This document shows positions 19,703 through 31,324 of a stretch of 64,000 bases of DNA, in pieces (position 1 is the stretch's first letter; each line of letters opens with the position of its first letter). A program made the translations under genes and the position numbers. This stretch comes from Clarkia xantiana subsp. parviflora. Its lineage: Eukaryota > Streptophyta > Magnoliopsida > Myrtales > Onagraceae. The notes beneath the pieces were generated by a model. The model searched no databases, was not told the origin of the DNA, and was given only the letters and a program-made list of their open reading frames with translations. Location: NCBI GenBank assembly GCA_036873135.1, contig JAPTYO010000008.1:28856761-28920760 (forward strand), given 5' to 3'.

Positions 19703-20364
19703 TTGACAAAGAAAACAGATGAAAACCTTACTGATCTCCTCTTCCCTTGTTTTAATCTGCATGGGTTGTATTTCAGATGCTTGAACCTAGCTTGGGACAG
19801 ATGATGCTTCAGAAGGAAACAAAGTCAACATTCTATTATAATTGAGCACTGGGAGAAAATAATTAAGTGTATATGCAATATGTTAATCAGAATATCTTGT
19901 ACTACTGTTCTGGTATAGAAACCTTATACTGATGGTCCATCCATCTAAAAAGGATCCGGCTTCTTACCTCTCTGTCGTACATCTTCTTTATATTTCTGTG
20001 ATAAACAAGAAATGCAATATGGAAAGATATCAATAAGAAACGCAACATAGAAAGATAACAACAATAAACACCAAAAATGTGGCCTGTGGGCGATAAAACA
20101 GATATTTTTCTGTCAACCCGAGTCACTGAAAATGCAACAACCCTTTAAACATATATATTCACTCAGTGCAAGTATGAGAATTAACAAAAGGCAAGAGTAA
20201 CAAGTGTATCTTCTACATCCGCAACTCCCTTAGAAAAACACAACATATAGAAATGGCCAAATCACTACAAGGAGGCCGTATTATGCAATAGAATTTCTGC
20301 AAACATCAAGGAAATGGTAAGTCTGGTGGATGTCTATTTTACTATGTGAAATATGATTATCTGT
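19703..20364. other. 3' flank of COQ9
   Basis: AT-rich DNA downstream of the COQ9 stop codon (minus strand), probably holding its 3' UTR. No other gene or repeat was recognised. Confidence 0.4.
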
Positions 20365-23075
20365 TCATGCTTGCATGACTCTTTTGACAAACCCTTGCAG
20401 GGAACCACCCATCCCAGCGCTAACAGCTTCAGCCAAGTACGCTGCCTGTCAATACCAGAATAGATATCTTCTCAAATGTCTATACTTGAGGAAGGCAAAG
20501 ACTAAAACCACATAGTGAAGGTATGCAAGGGAGACTACCTCCTGAATGGTTTTCCTTAGATCAAAAGCGTCTTTAACTCTATTATCCAAGAAAGTCCAAG
20601 TATCACGAAATCCTGCAAAACGAAAAATGAGAGCTAAAGCAAACAATGGTCAAAGTCTCAATGTTCCTATGTCTTGTTATTTAGTAGAATACTTTCTGTG
20701 AAATTTTATATTAACCACTTGACCAATTGTCCTAAAACCTTAAGGTGATGGGTAAAGGTGTTATGAGTACACATAGAATAGGAGAGATTTAGAAAACTAG
20801 ATTTCTGATTAACTTTCTACTTATCGTTTTATTCAATGAATTGTCCCTTAAATAGGACTAAACCATTACAATCTGAGGAGATAAGATATTCTAACAGATA
20901 AGGATATGAAATAATATATCTAACACTATCACTAATAATAGATATATTATAATTAACTCTATCACTAACATTAACCCTAATAATAATAGATATAATCATA
21001 TATTGGATATATTTATCCATAACAAAAGGCATGATTTAATCTTTATTACAACACTTTCATTGATGGACCTCAATCGGAAAGTGACCAGTTAAAACCAATA
21101 CCTGGCAGAAGGTTTCCTTCATTTTGGGCATGGATAAGATCATTCTCACACGTAAAATGAAGATGCAAATTTCAGTTCAGTATTTAGGAGAACACAGCAG
21201 AGATAAAATGCTGTCTCGTTTTGTTTGAATGGAAAAGAAGTGTTAATAATATTTCAGTTTCAGAGATGACATAAGCAGTTTGAGGTCGAAGTTGTCAAAA
21301 TGTGAAAGAAATGATCTATGAACATGTAGCAATTGCTGACAGGTTAGCTTATATGTGGAAGAGACATAAAAGCATAACTAAAAAGAACACTGAGATACAA
21401 ACCTGGTGAGCTATCAGTGAGCATGTACACTTCAGTTGTGGAGTATATAGCACCGAGAATAGTGCGTTTCACATACCAATCAACATCAGAGGATTCATTG
21501 CCAGCACAATGCCATATCTCATCAACTAGCATGGCTCGCTGCTTGAAACTCGTTGGAGCATTCAATGGTTGGGACTGCAGAAAAAGTCCTAATCAGAAAC
21601 TTTCAACCAGGGCAGCAGACTTATTATTTTCAAGTAAACAGAGATAGGACATCACCTGAATGGCAAGAGCTTCAGGCCATTTTGATATAAATGGAGCTAG
21701 CATTTCAAGGCGAATCTTGACAAGCTTGGAGATCTTTTCACTAGTTATCAAGCCATTTGCCTCACCAGCATCAATTCTATCGATAAGCCTTTGCAAGCAG
21801 TCATCCATGAAAAACTGATGAGGAGGAAATCAAATTATAAATCAGTGAACAATATACAGATCAAGCTAATTCTATCCCAGATTTCTGACCCGATACTTTA
21901 AACAATAAGCAATCATACTTCATACGCATAATAAGATGGTCATGGTCTATTCATATATAACTCATAATAAACTAGCAGAATAGGTGTATGATGTAAGGAT
22001 GAAATGGAATCCAACTAAAAAACACCCAAATATCATTTTCATGCTCAACTTATATTCCGTCAATACCTATTTGCCAAGGCAGAGAAAACAAGTCATTACA
22101 CATAGGCCAGTGAAATCCTCAAACCAGAAACCTTATTCAGCCATAAACTAACCTAGAAAACAACTTAAAATCATTCACTACATAAGTAATACTTGTAACC
22201 TCCGGAAAATAATACCAAAAGCACACAAATGTGAGACCATCTAGGTCCATTGTTAAATAATATAATTTGTACCTCAACTAGTGCAGCTCCTTTCCTGGGA
22301 AAAGCACCAACAATGGAAGGAGATACGCCAACCTCCTTTGCACCAGCAATCATTGACGCCTCGGACCAACCCAACCTTTTCTGCAAACCAACAAAGCATA
22401 AGATTCAAACTTTTATGGATGATATTGATACTTCATATAATTCAAGTGCATGAAAGAACAGTCTGTGAAGAACTAATCAACAAGAACTGAAATAATGCTC
22501 TGACAAGGTCCTCGAAAATCCAAAGTGCAGACTTGAATTAATTAGAACGGTAAATATTCCTTTAAATTGCATTCGAATTTGCACAAAACTGAAATCATCT
22601 ACCGGAAACAATGCTATAATAGTATGATGGATCCTAGGAAAAATAATATCAGGGAACTAGTTTCTGCACTAATAAGTAATAATCCAATCTTAGATAATGC
22701 AGTGGTCAATCTTAGTAAGTTTCTATATCGCTGTCCCAACACCTAATGCAGAGAGGTGAGGGAACATACCACGTGGTGAAGCGAGGCCTGCAGCACGCGC
22801 GCTTGCTCTTCCTGATAATCAAACGCTGGACTTCTCCTCTGCTGCGGGGGAACTTCCTCAGCCATTGACGATGGCGACGCCGTGGAGCTGACATAGAAAG
22901 GTGTTTCCGGCTGGGGTGTTGCAGAGGGATTTGTCTGCTTAATAGGGATTTGATTGGGTGGAGATTGATGGTTATCAACAGCGTTGAAAAACCGAGCAAA
23001 GACTCTGGAAGCCCGACCAGAATCCGTCACCGCCCTGCGGTTGAGCAACGCCCTCCTCGCCGCTGTCCGAAGCAT
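20365..23075 (-). CDS. COQ9: Ubiquinone biosynthesis protein COQ9, mitochondrial
   Basis: COQ9 is a lipid-binding mitochondrial protein of the coenzyme Q synthesis complex that helps the hydroxylase COQ7 reach its substrate. Six exons on the minus strand: 23075-22770, 22380-22273, 21814-21656, 21574-21403, 20612-20539 and 20445-20365. All junctions are GT-AG and the frame is kept, giving 900 nt and 299 aa. The N-terminus (MLRTAARRALLNRR) is Arg-rich without acidic residues, as in mitochondrial targeting peptides. The conserved COQ9 core spans about residues 190-265, including DEIWHCAGNESSDVDWYVKR and STTEVYMLTDSSP, followed by DTWTFLDNRVKDAFDL. The length fits plant homologues. The start codon at 23075 gives the complete targeting peptide. 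Assigned from motif recognition. Confidence 0.93.
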
Positions 23076-23158
23076 TTCTCAGATACAGTGGCGCGAGAGA
23101 GACTACTGAAATAAATAATGCTTTCCCGGCTTTGCTGCATCGAAACATTTTTTGCGCT

Positions 23159-23195
23159 CACGTGGAAAATTATGCGCTCGCCACGTGTCATTGGC
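23159..23195 (-). promoter_or_regulatory. COQ9 proximal promoter: two G-boxes and a CCAAT box
   Basis: Two CACGTG G-boxes (23159-23164 and 23182-23187) lie 84 and 107 bases upstream of the COQ9 start codon. The second is followed by CCAAT on the minus strand (about 23189-23193). G-boxes bind bZIP and bHLH factors in plants. Spacing and position suit a proximal promoter; function is inferred. Confidence 0.45.
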
Positions 23196-23392
23196 AGTAA
23201 CACACATGACACAACACAATTGAAGAAGAACAATTTCATGGCTCAGGCCTCAGGGTATATATGGCAAGAGTGATGATAAAAGTTCCGAGAATAACGTTCT
23301 CGGAAAGCTAGGATTGTCTCTTAGTGGCAGTATGAGTAATTCCATCAGCATTGTAGGGTATAAATCTAACGTCTCATAGTGGAATTGGACGG

Positions 23393-24128
23393 TGTTGGAT
23401 CACGGTTGGAACTCCGGTACGGTCTTGACGGAAATCCGAAATCCTTCGCTCCACGTAATCCTGCAATAAGGGAATAGACCGGGCGGTGACCCAGAATCCC
23501 TCTCCGATGCTTAAATGAGAATCTCGTGGCAGGCAAGGCAAGCAAAAGTATCAGTATGTAAGTGCGTATATGTGATCTGAGGTAACTTCTTCCTTTATAT
23601 AGGAAAGGAGTTACCCCAGTTACCTGATGAACTGCCAGGGCAGTTAGCCCACGTTCCGCTTTTCTCGGCCACTTGCCCACGTTCCGCTTATCTCGGGCCA
23701 ATTCCCCACTACTCTGATAGTTGGCGTGTTTCTCGGCCTCAACCTCTGATAGCAAGTCCCGACCAATATCGGGGACTCCAAAGTTATCTCATTAGGTCAC
23801 CGTTCGGGGCCCCTCGTCATCGGGACAGGGCCAACATCTCAGGGATTCAACATCGGGGCCTACTTAAAGGCATATCATCGGGGCCTACTCAAAGGCATAT
23901 CCTCGGGGCCTACTTAAAGGCATCTCATCGGGCGCGTCCAGCTCGCATATCGGGACCGACCTTATCGGGACCCTTCACCATCGGGACCCCTCTTGTCAGA
24001 ACCCTTCGCATTGGTCTTCTTGACCTCTTTTAGGGCCCAGTGGGCCTATTCACCGTTTACTCGTCGTTAAAGGGTCTAACGGCTATCGCGAAACCCTTCT
24101 TATAGTTCGTCGTGTCTTTCAACTCCCA
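23393..24128 (-). repeat. Element B 3' LTR
   Basis: It starts TGTTGGATCACGG and ends CTTTCAACTCCCA. The right end was placed where a purine-rich tract begins, because the other LTR lacks the last 35-40 bases. It contains a TATA box (CCTATATAAAG, minus strand, 23593-23603) and several ATCGGG-type short repeats (23860-24000). Confidence 0.8.
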
Positions 24129-24142
24129 ACCTCCCGATATCG
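24129..24142 (-). other. Element B polypurine tract
   Basis: Next to the LTR the minus strand reads CGGGAGGT immediately before TGGGAG, the proposed LTR start. This is the expected position for a polypurine tract and supports the LTR edge at 24128. Confidence 0.5.
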
Positions 24143-24442
24143 GTATCGGAGGCTTTTCCCTTGACAAAATTTATTAACACGGATCTTCTCGTCTACGATT
24201 CCTCGATACCTCGGGGATAGTCACCAAGTCCGAGAAGACTCTTCGGTTACTCGGCCATTAAATGCAGCGGGTAACGAAGCGACGACTTGGGTTCTCGTGT
24301 CTGCTTTTTCTGAAAAAGTACTTTTCAGGCCGTTTCATCATTAACGTCTCTTTCCGTTCTGCCCCATTTTATCTCAACGGCTCGGATTGAAACGTTTCAC
24401 CTTCAACGGTCCAGATTAGAATGTCTTTTCGACTATCCCTTC

Positions 24443-24453
24443 TCCTATAAAAC
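24443..24453 (+). promoter_or_regulatory. TATA box of element B antisense gene
   Basis: CTCCTATAAAACCC lies about 165 bases upstream of the proposed start codon at 24613. A pyrimidine-rich, leader-like sequence (24470-24500) follows it. This would be an internal promoter pointing opposite to the LTR promoter. Confidence 0.5.
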
Positions 24454-24612
24454 CCTTAATTTTGGGCACTGTTCTTCCTTCTCTTTTACCGTTTCACTCT
24501 CTGCGATTTCAAAAGCTCTGCAACTTCGAAAGCTCAAGTTCTTCTTCGGCTTCCTGTTTTCCGATCAGTCTTCCGGCGACCGTTAAGATCATCCTTTTCG
24601 CTCTGATTCATC

Positions 24613-27440
24613 ATGTCTGGTAAGACTTCCTTCTCTGACGTTAGCATAGCTTTTCCCTTTGTCTTTGATCAGCTTGCTTGCATTTTTCCGAAAACCCACC
24701 ACGCCTTTTCTTGCCATGGCTAATTTTCAGACAGCGGATCCAGTTCTGAGGGGAGAAAACCCTTCAACTTCGATTACGCACCCAATGAAATCTCGGTGAC
24801 TGCCTATGATGCAGCTCTCCGAGAAGGATGCATCACCTTAACCTGGGAGCCTCGCCTTCCTTACTCTCGCCACCGTGCCTCGAGCGACCCTATGGTCACT
24901 CGTCCCGAGGAAGGGGAGGTATTTGTCTCCATCGGACAAATATCGGCAGGGATCCGATTCCCCTTTTGTGGGAATTTGGTCGAGATGTGCGCTCATTACA
25001 AGACGCATTCGACTACCTTCTCCCCCCCACGCCATCCGCGTGTGGAATGCTTTTCAAGTCCTCTGCTTCCGACAAAAGTGGGTCTACAGCCTCCAACTCT
25101 TCCGGACCTTCTACGGAATGAAGTGCAACGAGGCTGGGGTTTGCGCCTTCTATCCTCGGATGCCTAAATGGAATAAGCAGCAGCTTGCGCGGTGTAGTTG
25201 GACCAGCGACACCTGGAAGGTTGTCAAGGGTCGGAGGCTCCTCATTGACACAGGGTCTGACAACAGCGGGTGGAAGAGGAACTACTTCTTCATTAAGAAC
25301 AGTTCTATCCCATGGCTCCGATGGGAGGTTGAAGCGGACTCTCCTCCCGCTTATCACACCAATTCCGATGAAGATTTCCAAATCCTTCACTGCATCCAGC
25401 TTTACCGTTGGGGGGAATCTTACACTCCCCTCGACGCTATCTCCCTCAAGAAGCGGGACCTGGTGGATGCCGGGATCCGCCTCCTCGATATGATCTCCGG
25501 GGGTCAACTCCACGACGGCCCCTCCGATATGGTTCCTTGGGTAATATTTCTGATCATGTCTCTGTTTTCCATTGTTTGCAGCTAAGAAGGTATCACTGCT
25601 GACCAATCTCCTCCTTAAGCAGGGAGAGACCGACGCTGTCCAGCGCCCCGCGCGGAAGAGGAAGTCGGCAAAGAAGGCCACCGCTTCGTCGGCATCTCCC
25701 TCCGCGGAGAGGACTAAGCAGACCCTTGTAGAGGAGATGGACAGGCTCTTCAATGTCCAAAATGCCGAAGAAGGTAAACAGCTCCACCTAGCTATTAAGT
25801 CGTACATGAAGCAAGTTCCTAAGGAGTTAATCCCCTCCAGCAAGGAAGCCAGAATCAGAGAGATCAAACGCATCCTCCGAGGGGAAACTCCCCGCATCCT
25901 CAAAGAGGGTTACTACAACTACCACGGGAAAGACCAATACCTCTCCCGGCGCGTCATTTGGTGTAAGGATCCTGACCAACTTCCTGACTATCTTTCTGAA
26001 GCATATCATCCTCTAGGTGCAGGTCAATTGGGAACTCAGTCGGGGGCTGGAGCTTCAGCAGGGGCACCACTTTCCGGTGCTCAAGTTGGAGAGGGCCTCC
26101 CTCAACTTCCTGCCCCGATGGGATCGGGGGTTGAAGAAACCCCGACAGGCGATCAGTTTCGTCGGGTGGAAGATCTGGACTCCTCCGAGGAGACAGGCGA
26201 GGACCTCACCTTGGTTCGTCGTCGGGGGACGAGGCAGTCCCCACTGAAGCCAACCTCCAGGAGGGCTGCCCCCCTCATCTCCTTCGCAGCAGTACTCGCC
26301 CATTCACAGCTTGACTCCCTCTGGGTCCCAGGGTGATTCGGAGATACGCACCTCCACGACTCCAGTCGGTCCTCCTCCTCTCCCCTTTGACGGGAGCTTC
26401 TACAAGGTCTACGACCCCGACCAGGAGGCGGCTCCCTGGACCCCGATCCAGACGCTGCAAGGAGTCCAGCTCCGACAGGGTGATACATACCCGGAGCTGG
26501 GTCTGCATTTGGTGGCAGGCTCGGTTCTGCCGTCTCTGAAGCTTCCGCTCTCCCTGGATCGGGAGGACATCCGCGCGGATATCCGTGGAATGGCTATTCG
26601 TTGGGTGGAGGTAAGGTTCCTATTTTCACCCTTTAATCGATAAGGCAAGATATTCATGTGCTAACCTTTTCTTCTTTTCTTCGCAGGAGATGGCGGACAT
26701 AAACCGCTGCTTCGGGTACATCCTGGCCCTCGAGGAGGCTCTGGAGCAGGAGCGGGCCAAGGGGGCTCCCGCGGTTGTACCCAAGCTCGAGGAGGATCTC
26801 GCCGCCTCCGAGTCTTCGAGGGGAAAATTGGCTAAGGAGCAGGCCCTCATTAATCGAAAGACTCGGGACCTCCAAAAGCAGGTTCAGGACTTCGAGGGGC
26901 CGCTGAAGCGGGAGCAGCAGGAGCGGAAAAAGGATGCGGAGGCTCCGGACAGACTTGTCCTCGAGAAGAAGGCTCTGGAAGACGCCAAGGCGGGGCTGGA
27001 GCGGGAAATTGTTGAGGTCCCTGCCAAGATGGCCGAGGCTGAGACCAAGGGTCGGGAAGATTATCGGGGCTCTGAGGACTTCCAAGCTGACGCGGTGTAA
27101 TTATGCACCACGGAGGTGGAGAACACCCTCTTCAACGCGGTCGAGGAGCTCCATCTGGAGTATGGCGACGCCATTAATTTCGATAAGTCTGCGACTCTCG
27201 CCCCCTTTGCGAAGAGGTATTTCGACCTCTCGGAGGAGAGTGATGAGAGCAACACCCCCGCGGGTATTGAAGACGTGACGGAGCTTCCAAGTGCCGATCT
27301 CCCGAGTTGATCCCCCGATAATCGACCCTCCAGCAACTGAACCTTCACCGACTGACCTCCAAGGGTCCGATCCTGTGGAGCCTTCCGCCACAGATCTCAT
27401 GGATCCTGCTTCCGCCAATGCTGACGAGGACCAAGCTTAA
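24613..27440 (+). pseudogene. Accessory antisense gene of element B (Transposase_28-type, coiled coil), spliced and frameshifted
   Basis: Exon 1 is ATGTCTG (24613-24619) with a GT-AG intron at 24620-24730; joined in frame it gives MSDSGSSSEG and continues openly. Conserved blocks are SAGIRFPFCGNLVEMC and, after an indel in the C-run at about 25022-25028, LQLFRTFYGMKCNEAGVC and NYFFIKNSSIPW. A GT-AG candidate intron lies at 25541-25581 and a clear one at 26611-26686. The exon from 26687 (ADINRCFGYILALEEALEQE) is Glu/Lys/Leu-rich over about 130 residues, as in a coiled coil. Breaks include a frame change near 26300, an in-frame TAA at 27098-27100 and another frame change near 27300; the last stop is at 27438-27440. 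Homologous in design to 5609-7953 and 51341-51949; role unknown. Confidence 0.7.
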
Positions 27441-27549
27441 TGCTCTATCTTTATAGTCCTTGTAATTTTTCTCTCTTTGTAATGAATCATCGGGCCTTTG
27501 AGCCCTTACAAATATCAAACTATTTTAGTTCCGATTTATCGTTGCACTT

Positions 27550-28040
27550 CTTAAAGCGACTTAACTATACCACTTAAGGCGATTTAGCACGTCACCTAAG
27601 ACATTTCAACACATCACTTAAGACGATTTAGCCCACACCACTTAAGGCGATTTAATCGTGCCAACTAAGGCAATTCAATTCGCACCACCTAAGGCGACTT
27701 AGCCACACTTAGAATAAATCTAAGAACCACGCACCACTTAATGCGACTTTGCCACTTAAGGCTATTTACTTGCACCACTTAAGGCGACTTAACAGCACTT
27801 TGAATAAATCTAAGAACAATCTGCTCGGAAGCAACCTCTTTATTCATTGATGGCTCAAAATCTGCTTACATCGAATCAAACGATAGATAACTTGCACCAC
27901 TTAAGGCGACTTAATAACATCGTGCACCACTGAAGGCGACTTAATAACATCGTGCACCACTGAAGGCGACTTAATAACATCGTGCACCACTGAAGGTGAC
28001 TTAATAACAACTTGCACCACTAAAGGCGACTTAGTATCAA
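27550..28040. repeat. Short tandem repeat region of element B
   Basis: Variants of CACCACTTAAGGCGACTTA recur through the region. Diverged copies with irregular spacing occupy about 27550-27800, and nearly exact 30-bp units (ending AATAACATCGTG) occupy about 27896-28020. The region lies between the end of the antisense gene and the end of integrase, the same place as the minisatellites of elements A and C. Confidence 0.85.
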
Positions 28041-28061
28041 ACATGACATTTCTTCAAGTGT

Positions 28062-29460
28062 TCACCACTGTAAGAATGCCTCAATACTTTGCATCGAGGT
28101 CTTCCAACTTATACGCATTTGGAGCTGGCATCCCCACGACCTTATAAGGTCCTTCCCATTTTGGCGACATCTTGTTGATCCGATCCAAAAGAGTGAACTC
28201 GTTCCGACGCAAACCAGTTCTCCGACAAAGAATTGTCGGGACTTAACTCGCCGATTGTAATATCTGGCCGTCGCCAAACGCATTCGAGCCTGGACTTCAT
28301 CAGCACCCCGCCTCTTTTCCTCGAGCAAGTCCAATTCCAGACGTCTCATTTCATCATTCGTCAAAGGCTCGTAGTACCTCATCCGATGGGACGCCACAGC
28401 TATTTCCATGGGAGCAACTGCCTCCGTGCCATAAACAAGGCCAAACAGAGTCTCCCCAGTTGATCGTTTGGGTGTCGTTCTAACAGCCCAAAGCACATTT
28501 TCCAGCTCGTTCAGCCATTTGCCCTTCAAGGCATAAACCCTTTTCTTCAGGCCATCCATCAGATTTTGTTGGCTGACTCCACCTGTCCATTAGTTTGAGC
28601 ATGATGGACAGAGGCTGTCCGATGCTCGATATTCAGCTCCTCCAGATACTCCTTCACTTGAGCCCCGTTAAACGGAGGACCATTATCGCTGATCAACACC
28701 TTAGGAATCCCGTATCTGGATATAATATGGGTCTGGAGAAACTTAACGATTTGGTTCCCCGTTGTCTTGGCCAATGCCTTAGCTTCTATCCATTTTGAGA
28801 AATAATCAATGGATACAAGCAAATATTTGCACTGACCCTTTGCTTGTGGGAGGGGTCCCACCAAGTCGATACCCCACTGCGCGAAGGGCCAAGCACTCTT
28901 GATGGACGTCAGATTAGCAGCCGCAGCCACGATATTCGGGGCATACCTCTGGCACGCGTCACAAGATCGGACTAACATCGTCACCTCCTTGCTCATCGAA
29001 GGCCAGTAATAGCCCAAATTCAGCACTTTCCTCGCAATGGATCGGGCACATTCGTAACAAGCCGCGACCCCTTCGTGCACCTCCCTAAGGATCCGATTTG
29101 CGTCGGGCTCAGCCACACATTTCAAGTAAGGAGTTGAGAACCACCCCTTTTTGTATAGCTGATTGTCCACCACCACGTAATTAACTGCGATCCGGCGTAT
29201 CCTGTCAGCTACTACTTCATCATCGGGGACTGCCCCCGTGGTCAGGTACGCGGCTATCGGGGTCATCCAAGTGGGCTCCTCCTCCGATTCTCCTTCAATG
29301 GCACACACCTCCGATGGATCGGTGGTCGACAAGATCACCTTCTCCAAGAAGTGCACCTTCCGATTTTCCTCGAGGGGTTCCCCCAAGGCAAATTTGCTCA
29401 AGGCATCCGCTTCCGCGTTTTCCTCCCTCGGGATTGCCTCAATATCGAAACTTTTGAAAC
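28062..29460 (-). pseudogene. Integrase of element B, frameshifted
   Basis: The core (29401-28559) has a zinc-binding region with HEGVAACYECARS and CDACQRYA, where the second His of the usual HHCC set appears replaced by Tyr. The DDE triad is visible as WGIDLVGPL, LISDNGPPF and NGQVESAN. One missing base near 28560 ends this frame. The C-terminal part (LNELENVLWAVRTTPKRSTG, YGTEAVAPMEI) continues in the next frame to about 28210, where the frame is lost again. Integrase inserts the cDNA into the host genome; this copy cannot make a full enzyme. Confidence 0.85.
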
Positions 29461-29703
29461 TCTCCTCAAGACTTGCACCTCACGAAGGTACTTTCTCATC
29501 ACCGGGCTCTTTGCCTCATATCGTCCTTGGACTTGATTCACAATCAGGCTAGCGTCACATTTCACCCTTAAGTGACCAACTCCCGTACCTTTGGCAATTT
29601 TGAGGCCTGTGATAAGAGCCTCATACTCAGCTTCATTGTTGGTGGCCCTAAACATTAAGGCCAAAGCATATCGAAGGTCCATTTCGAAGGCTCGACTGCC
29701 CAT
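29398..29703 (-). pseudogene. Second, archaeal-type RNase H of element B
   Basis: The segment includes MFRATNNEAEYEALITGLK and VKCDASLIVNQVQG, matching the Glu- and Asp-bearing motifs of the extra (archaeal-like) RNase H of Tat-lineage elements. The Glu in NNEAEYEAL and the Asp in CDASLIV are kept. The frame changes at about 29690 (from the preceding domain) and about 29455 (to integrase). Confidence 0.75.
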
Positions 29704-31324
29704 TTCACTAATCTCCCCGACGCATCAGGTCGGTTCAAAAAATGCTTCAAAGGCTGATTCGTCAACACAGTACTCTCATACGCATGGAAGTAAGGCCTCA
29801 GCTTCCGAGCAGCAATGATCAACGCAAAAAGATACTTCTCAACGGCGGGATAATTCATTTCAGATTTGGCAAACACCTTGCTTACATAATAAACGGGGAC
29901 TTGGTTACCCTCAACAATCTTCACTAACACAGAGCTAATAGCAAACTCAGAAACAGCCAAATATAGATAGAGCGGCTCGCCTGGAATCGGTTTTGCTAAT
30001 GGTGGGAGGGTGCGGAGGTGCTGCTTGAGTGCCTGGAATGCCTCTTCACACTTGGCAGTCCACTCAAATTTCTTGTTGGCCCTCAGCACTTCTAAAAATG
30101 GCATGGATCGGTCGCTTGCCTTAGACATGAAGCGATTCATTGCAGCTAGTCGGCCATTCAGCACTTGCACCTCCCGATGATTTGTCGAAGACTGCATCTC
30201 CTCGATTGCCCTCTGCTTCTCGGGGTTCACCTCAATTCCCCTTTGGCTTACCATAAAGCCCAAAAACTTCCCCGAGTGCACTCCAAAGGCGCACTTGGCT
30301 GGGTTCAAACGAACTTGATGAAGCCTCATCCGCTCAAACGCCACCGCCAAGTTGCTTACATGATCTTCGGCCTGTCGGGACTTTACCAGCATATCGTCCA
30401 CGTAGCCTCCATGGTTTTCCCCAGCATGTCCCCGAACAGCTTGTTCACCATCCTTTGATAAGTTGCCCCGGCATTAATCAATCCAAAGGGCATGACATCG
30501 TAGTGATAGATGTCACTATCAGCATAAAAGGCAGTGTGGGGGGCATCCTCCTTAGCCATCTTGATCTGATTATAGCCAGAGTAAGCATCCATGAAGCTCA
30601 ACAATTCATGCCCCGACGTGGCATCCACCAACTGGTCGATCCTCGGCAGCAGGTAACAATCCTTCGGGCAAACCTTATTCAAGTCGCGGAAATCAACACA
30701 TATCCGCCATTTCCCATTGCTCTTCTTCACCAGAACCGGGTTGGCGACCCAAGTCTGGAATCGGAGCTCCTTGATAAATCCAGCATCGAACAACCTGCCC
30801 ACCTCCTGTTGGATCGCGATCCTCTTGTCTGCGCCCATCGGACGCCTTTTCTGCGCGATAGGCTTGATCGCGGGATCAATCTTCAACTCATGCACAATCA
30901 CATCGGGGCTGATACCTGGCATGTCACTCGGGGACCAGGCAAACAGCTCCTTGAACTCCTTCAGCAGCTCAATCAATTCTCGGACCCTCTCGTCAGACAG
31001 GGCGGACCCGATTTTCACCTTCCTCTGAGGTCCATCATTCTCGACCTCCTTCAAATCCTCCATAGAGGCAGGACGCCCAAACTCCTCCCTGGGATCAGCA
31101 TCGGTCTGGAGGATAGTCATAGCCTCCCGTCTTCTCCTTCGGGTGGCATTAACATAGCACTTCCTGGAAGCCACCTGGTCGCCCTTGACCTCCCCGACTC
31201 CGTGGTCAGTCGGGAACTTCATCTTCTGGTGAACAGTCGAGGCAACTGCCATCAGCGGGTTGATGGTAGTTCTCCCGATAATCGCATTATAGGTTCCCGC
31301 AGACTCAACCACCACGAACTCCAC
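29655..31324 (-). pseudogene. Reverse transcriptase and first RNase H of element B, frameshifted
   Basis: The reverse transcriptase begins after the protease tail (GTYNAIIGRTTINP). Recognisable parts are WRICVDFRDLNKVCPKD, LLSFMDAYSGYNQI and VMPFGLINAGATYQRMVN. The catalytic YVDDM motif is at about 30390-30408 but in a different frame from the palm motifs, with the break at about 30405-30415. The following RNase H-like region (LYLYLAVSEFAISSVLV, PYFHAYESTVLTNQPLKHFL) lacks the usual acidic catalytic set, as expected for the degenerate first RNase H in this lineage. Confidence 0.85.

Noticed and set aside
24838..25903. 296-codon minus-strand frame (25013-25903) and a shorter one opposite the antisense gene
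   Set aside because: The plus strand shows homology with the corresponding gene of element A and splice sites; the minus frames are shadows.
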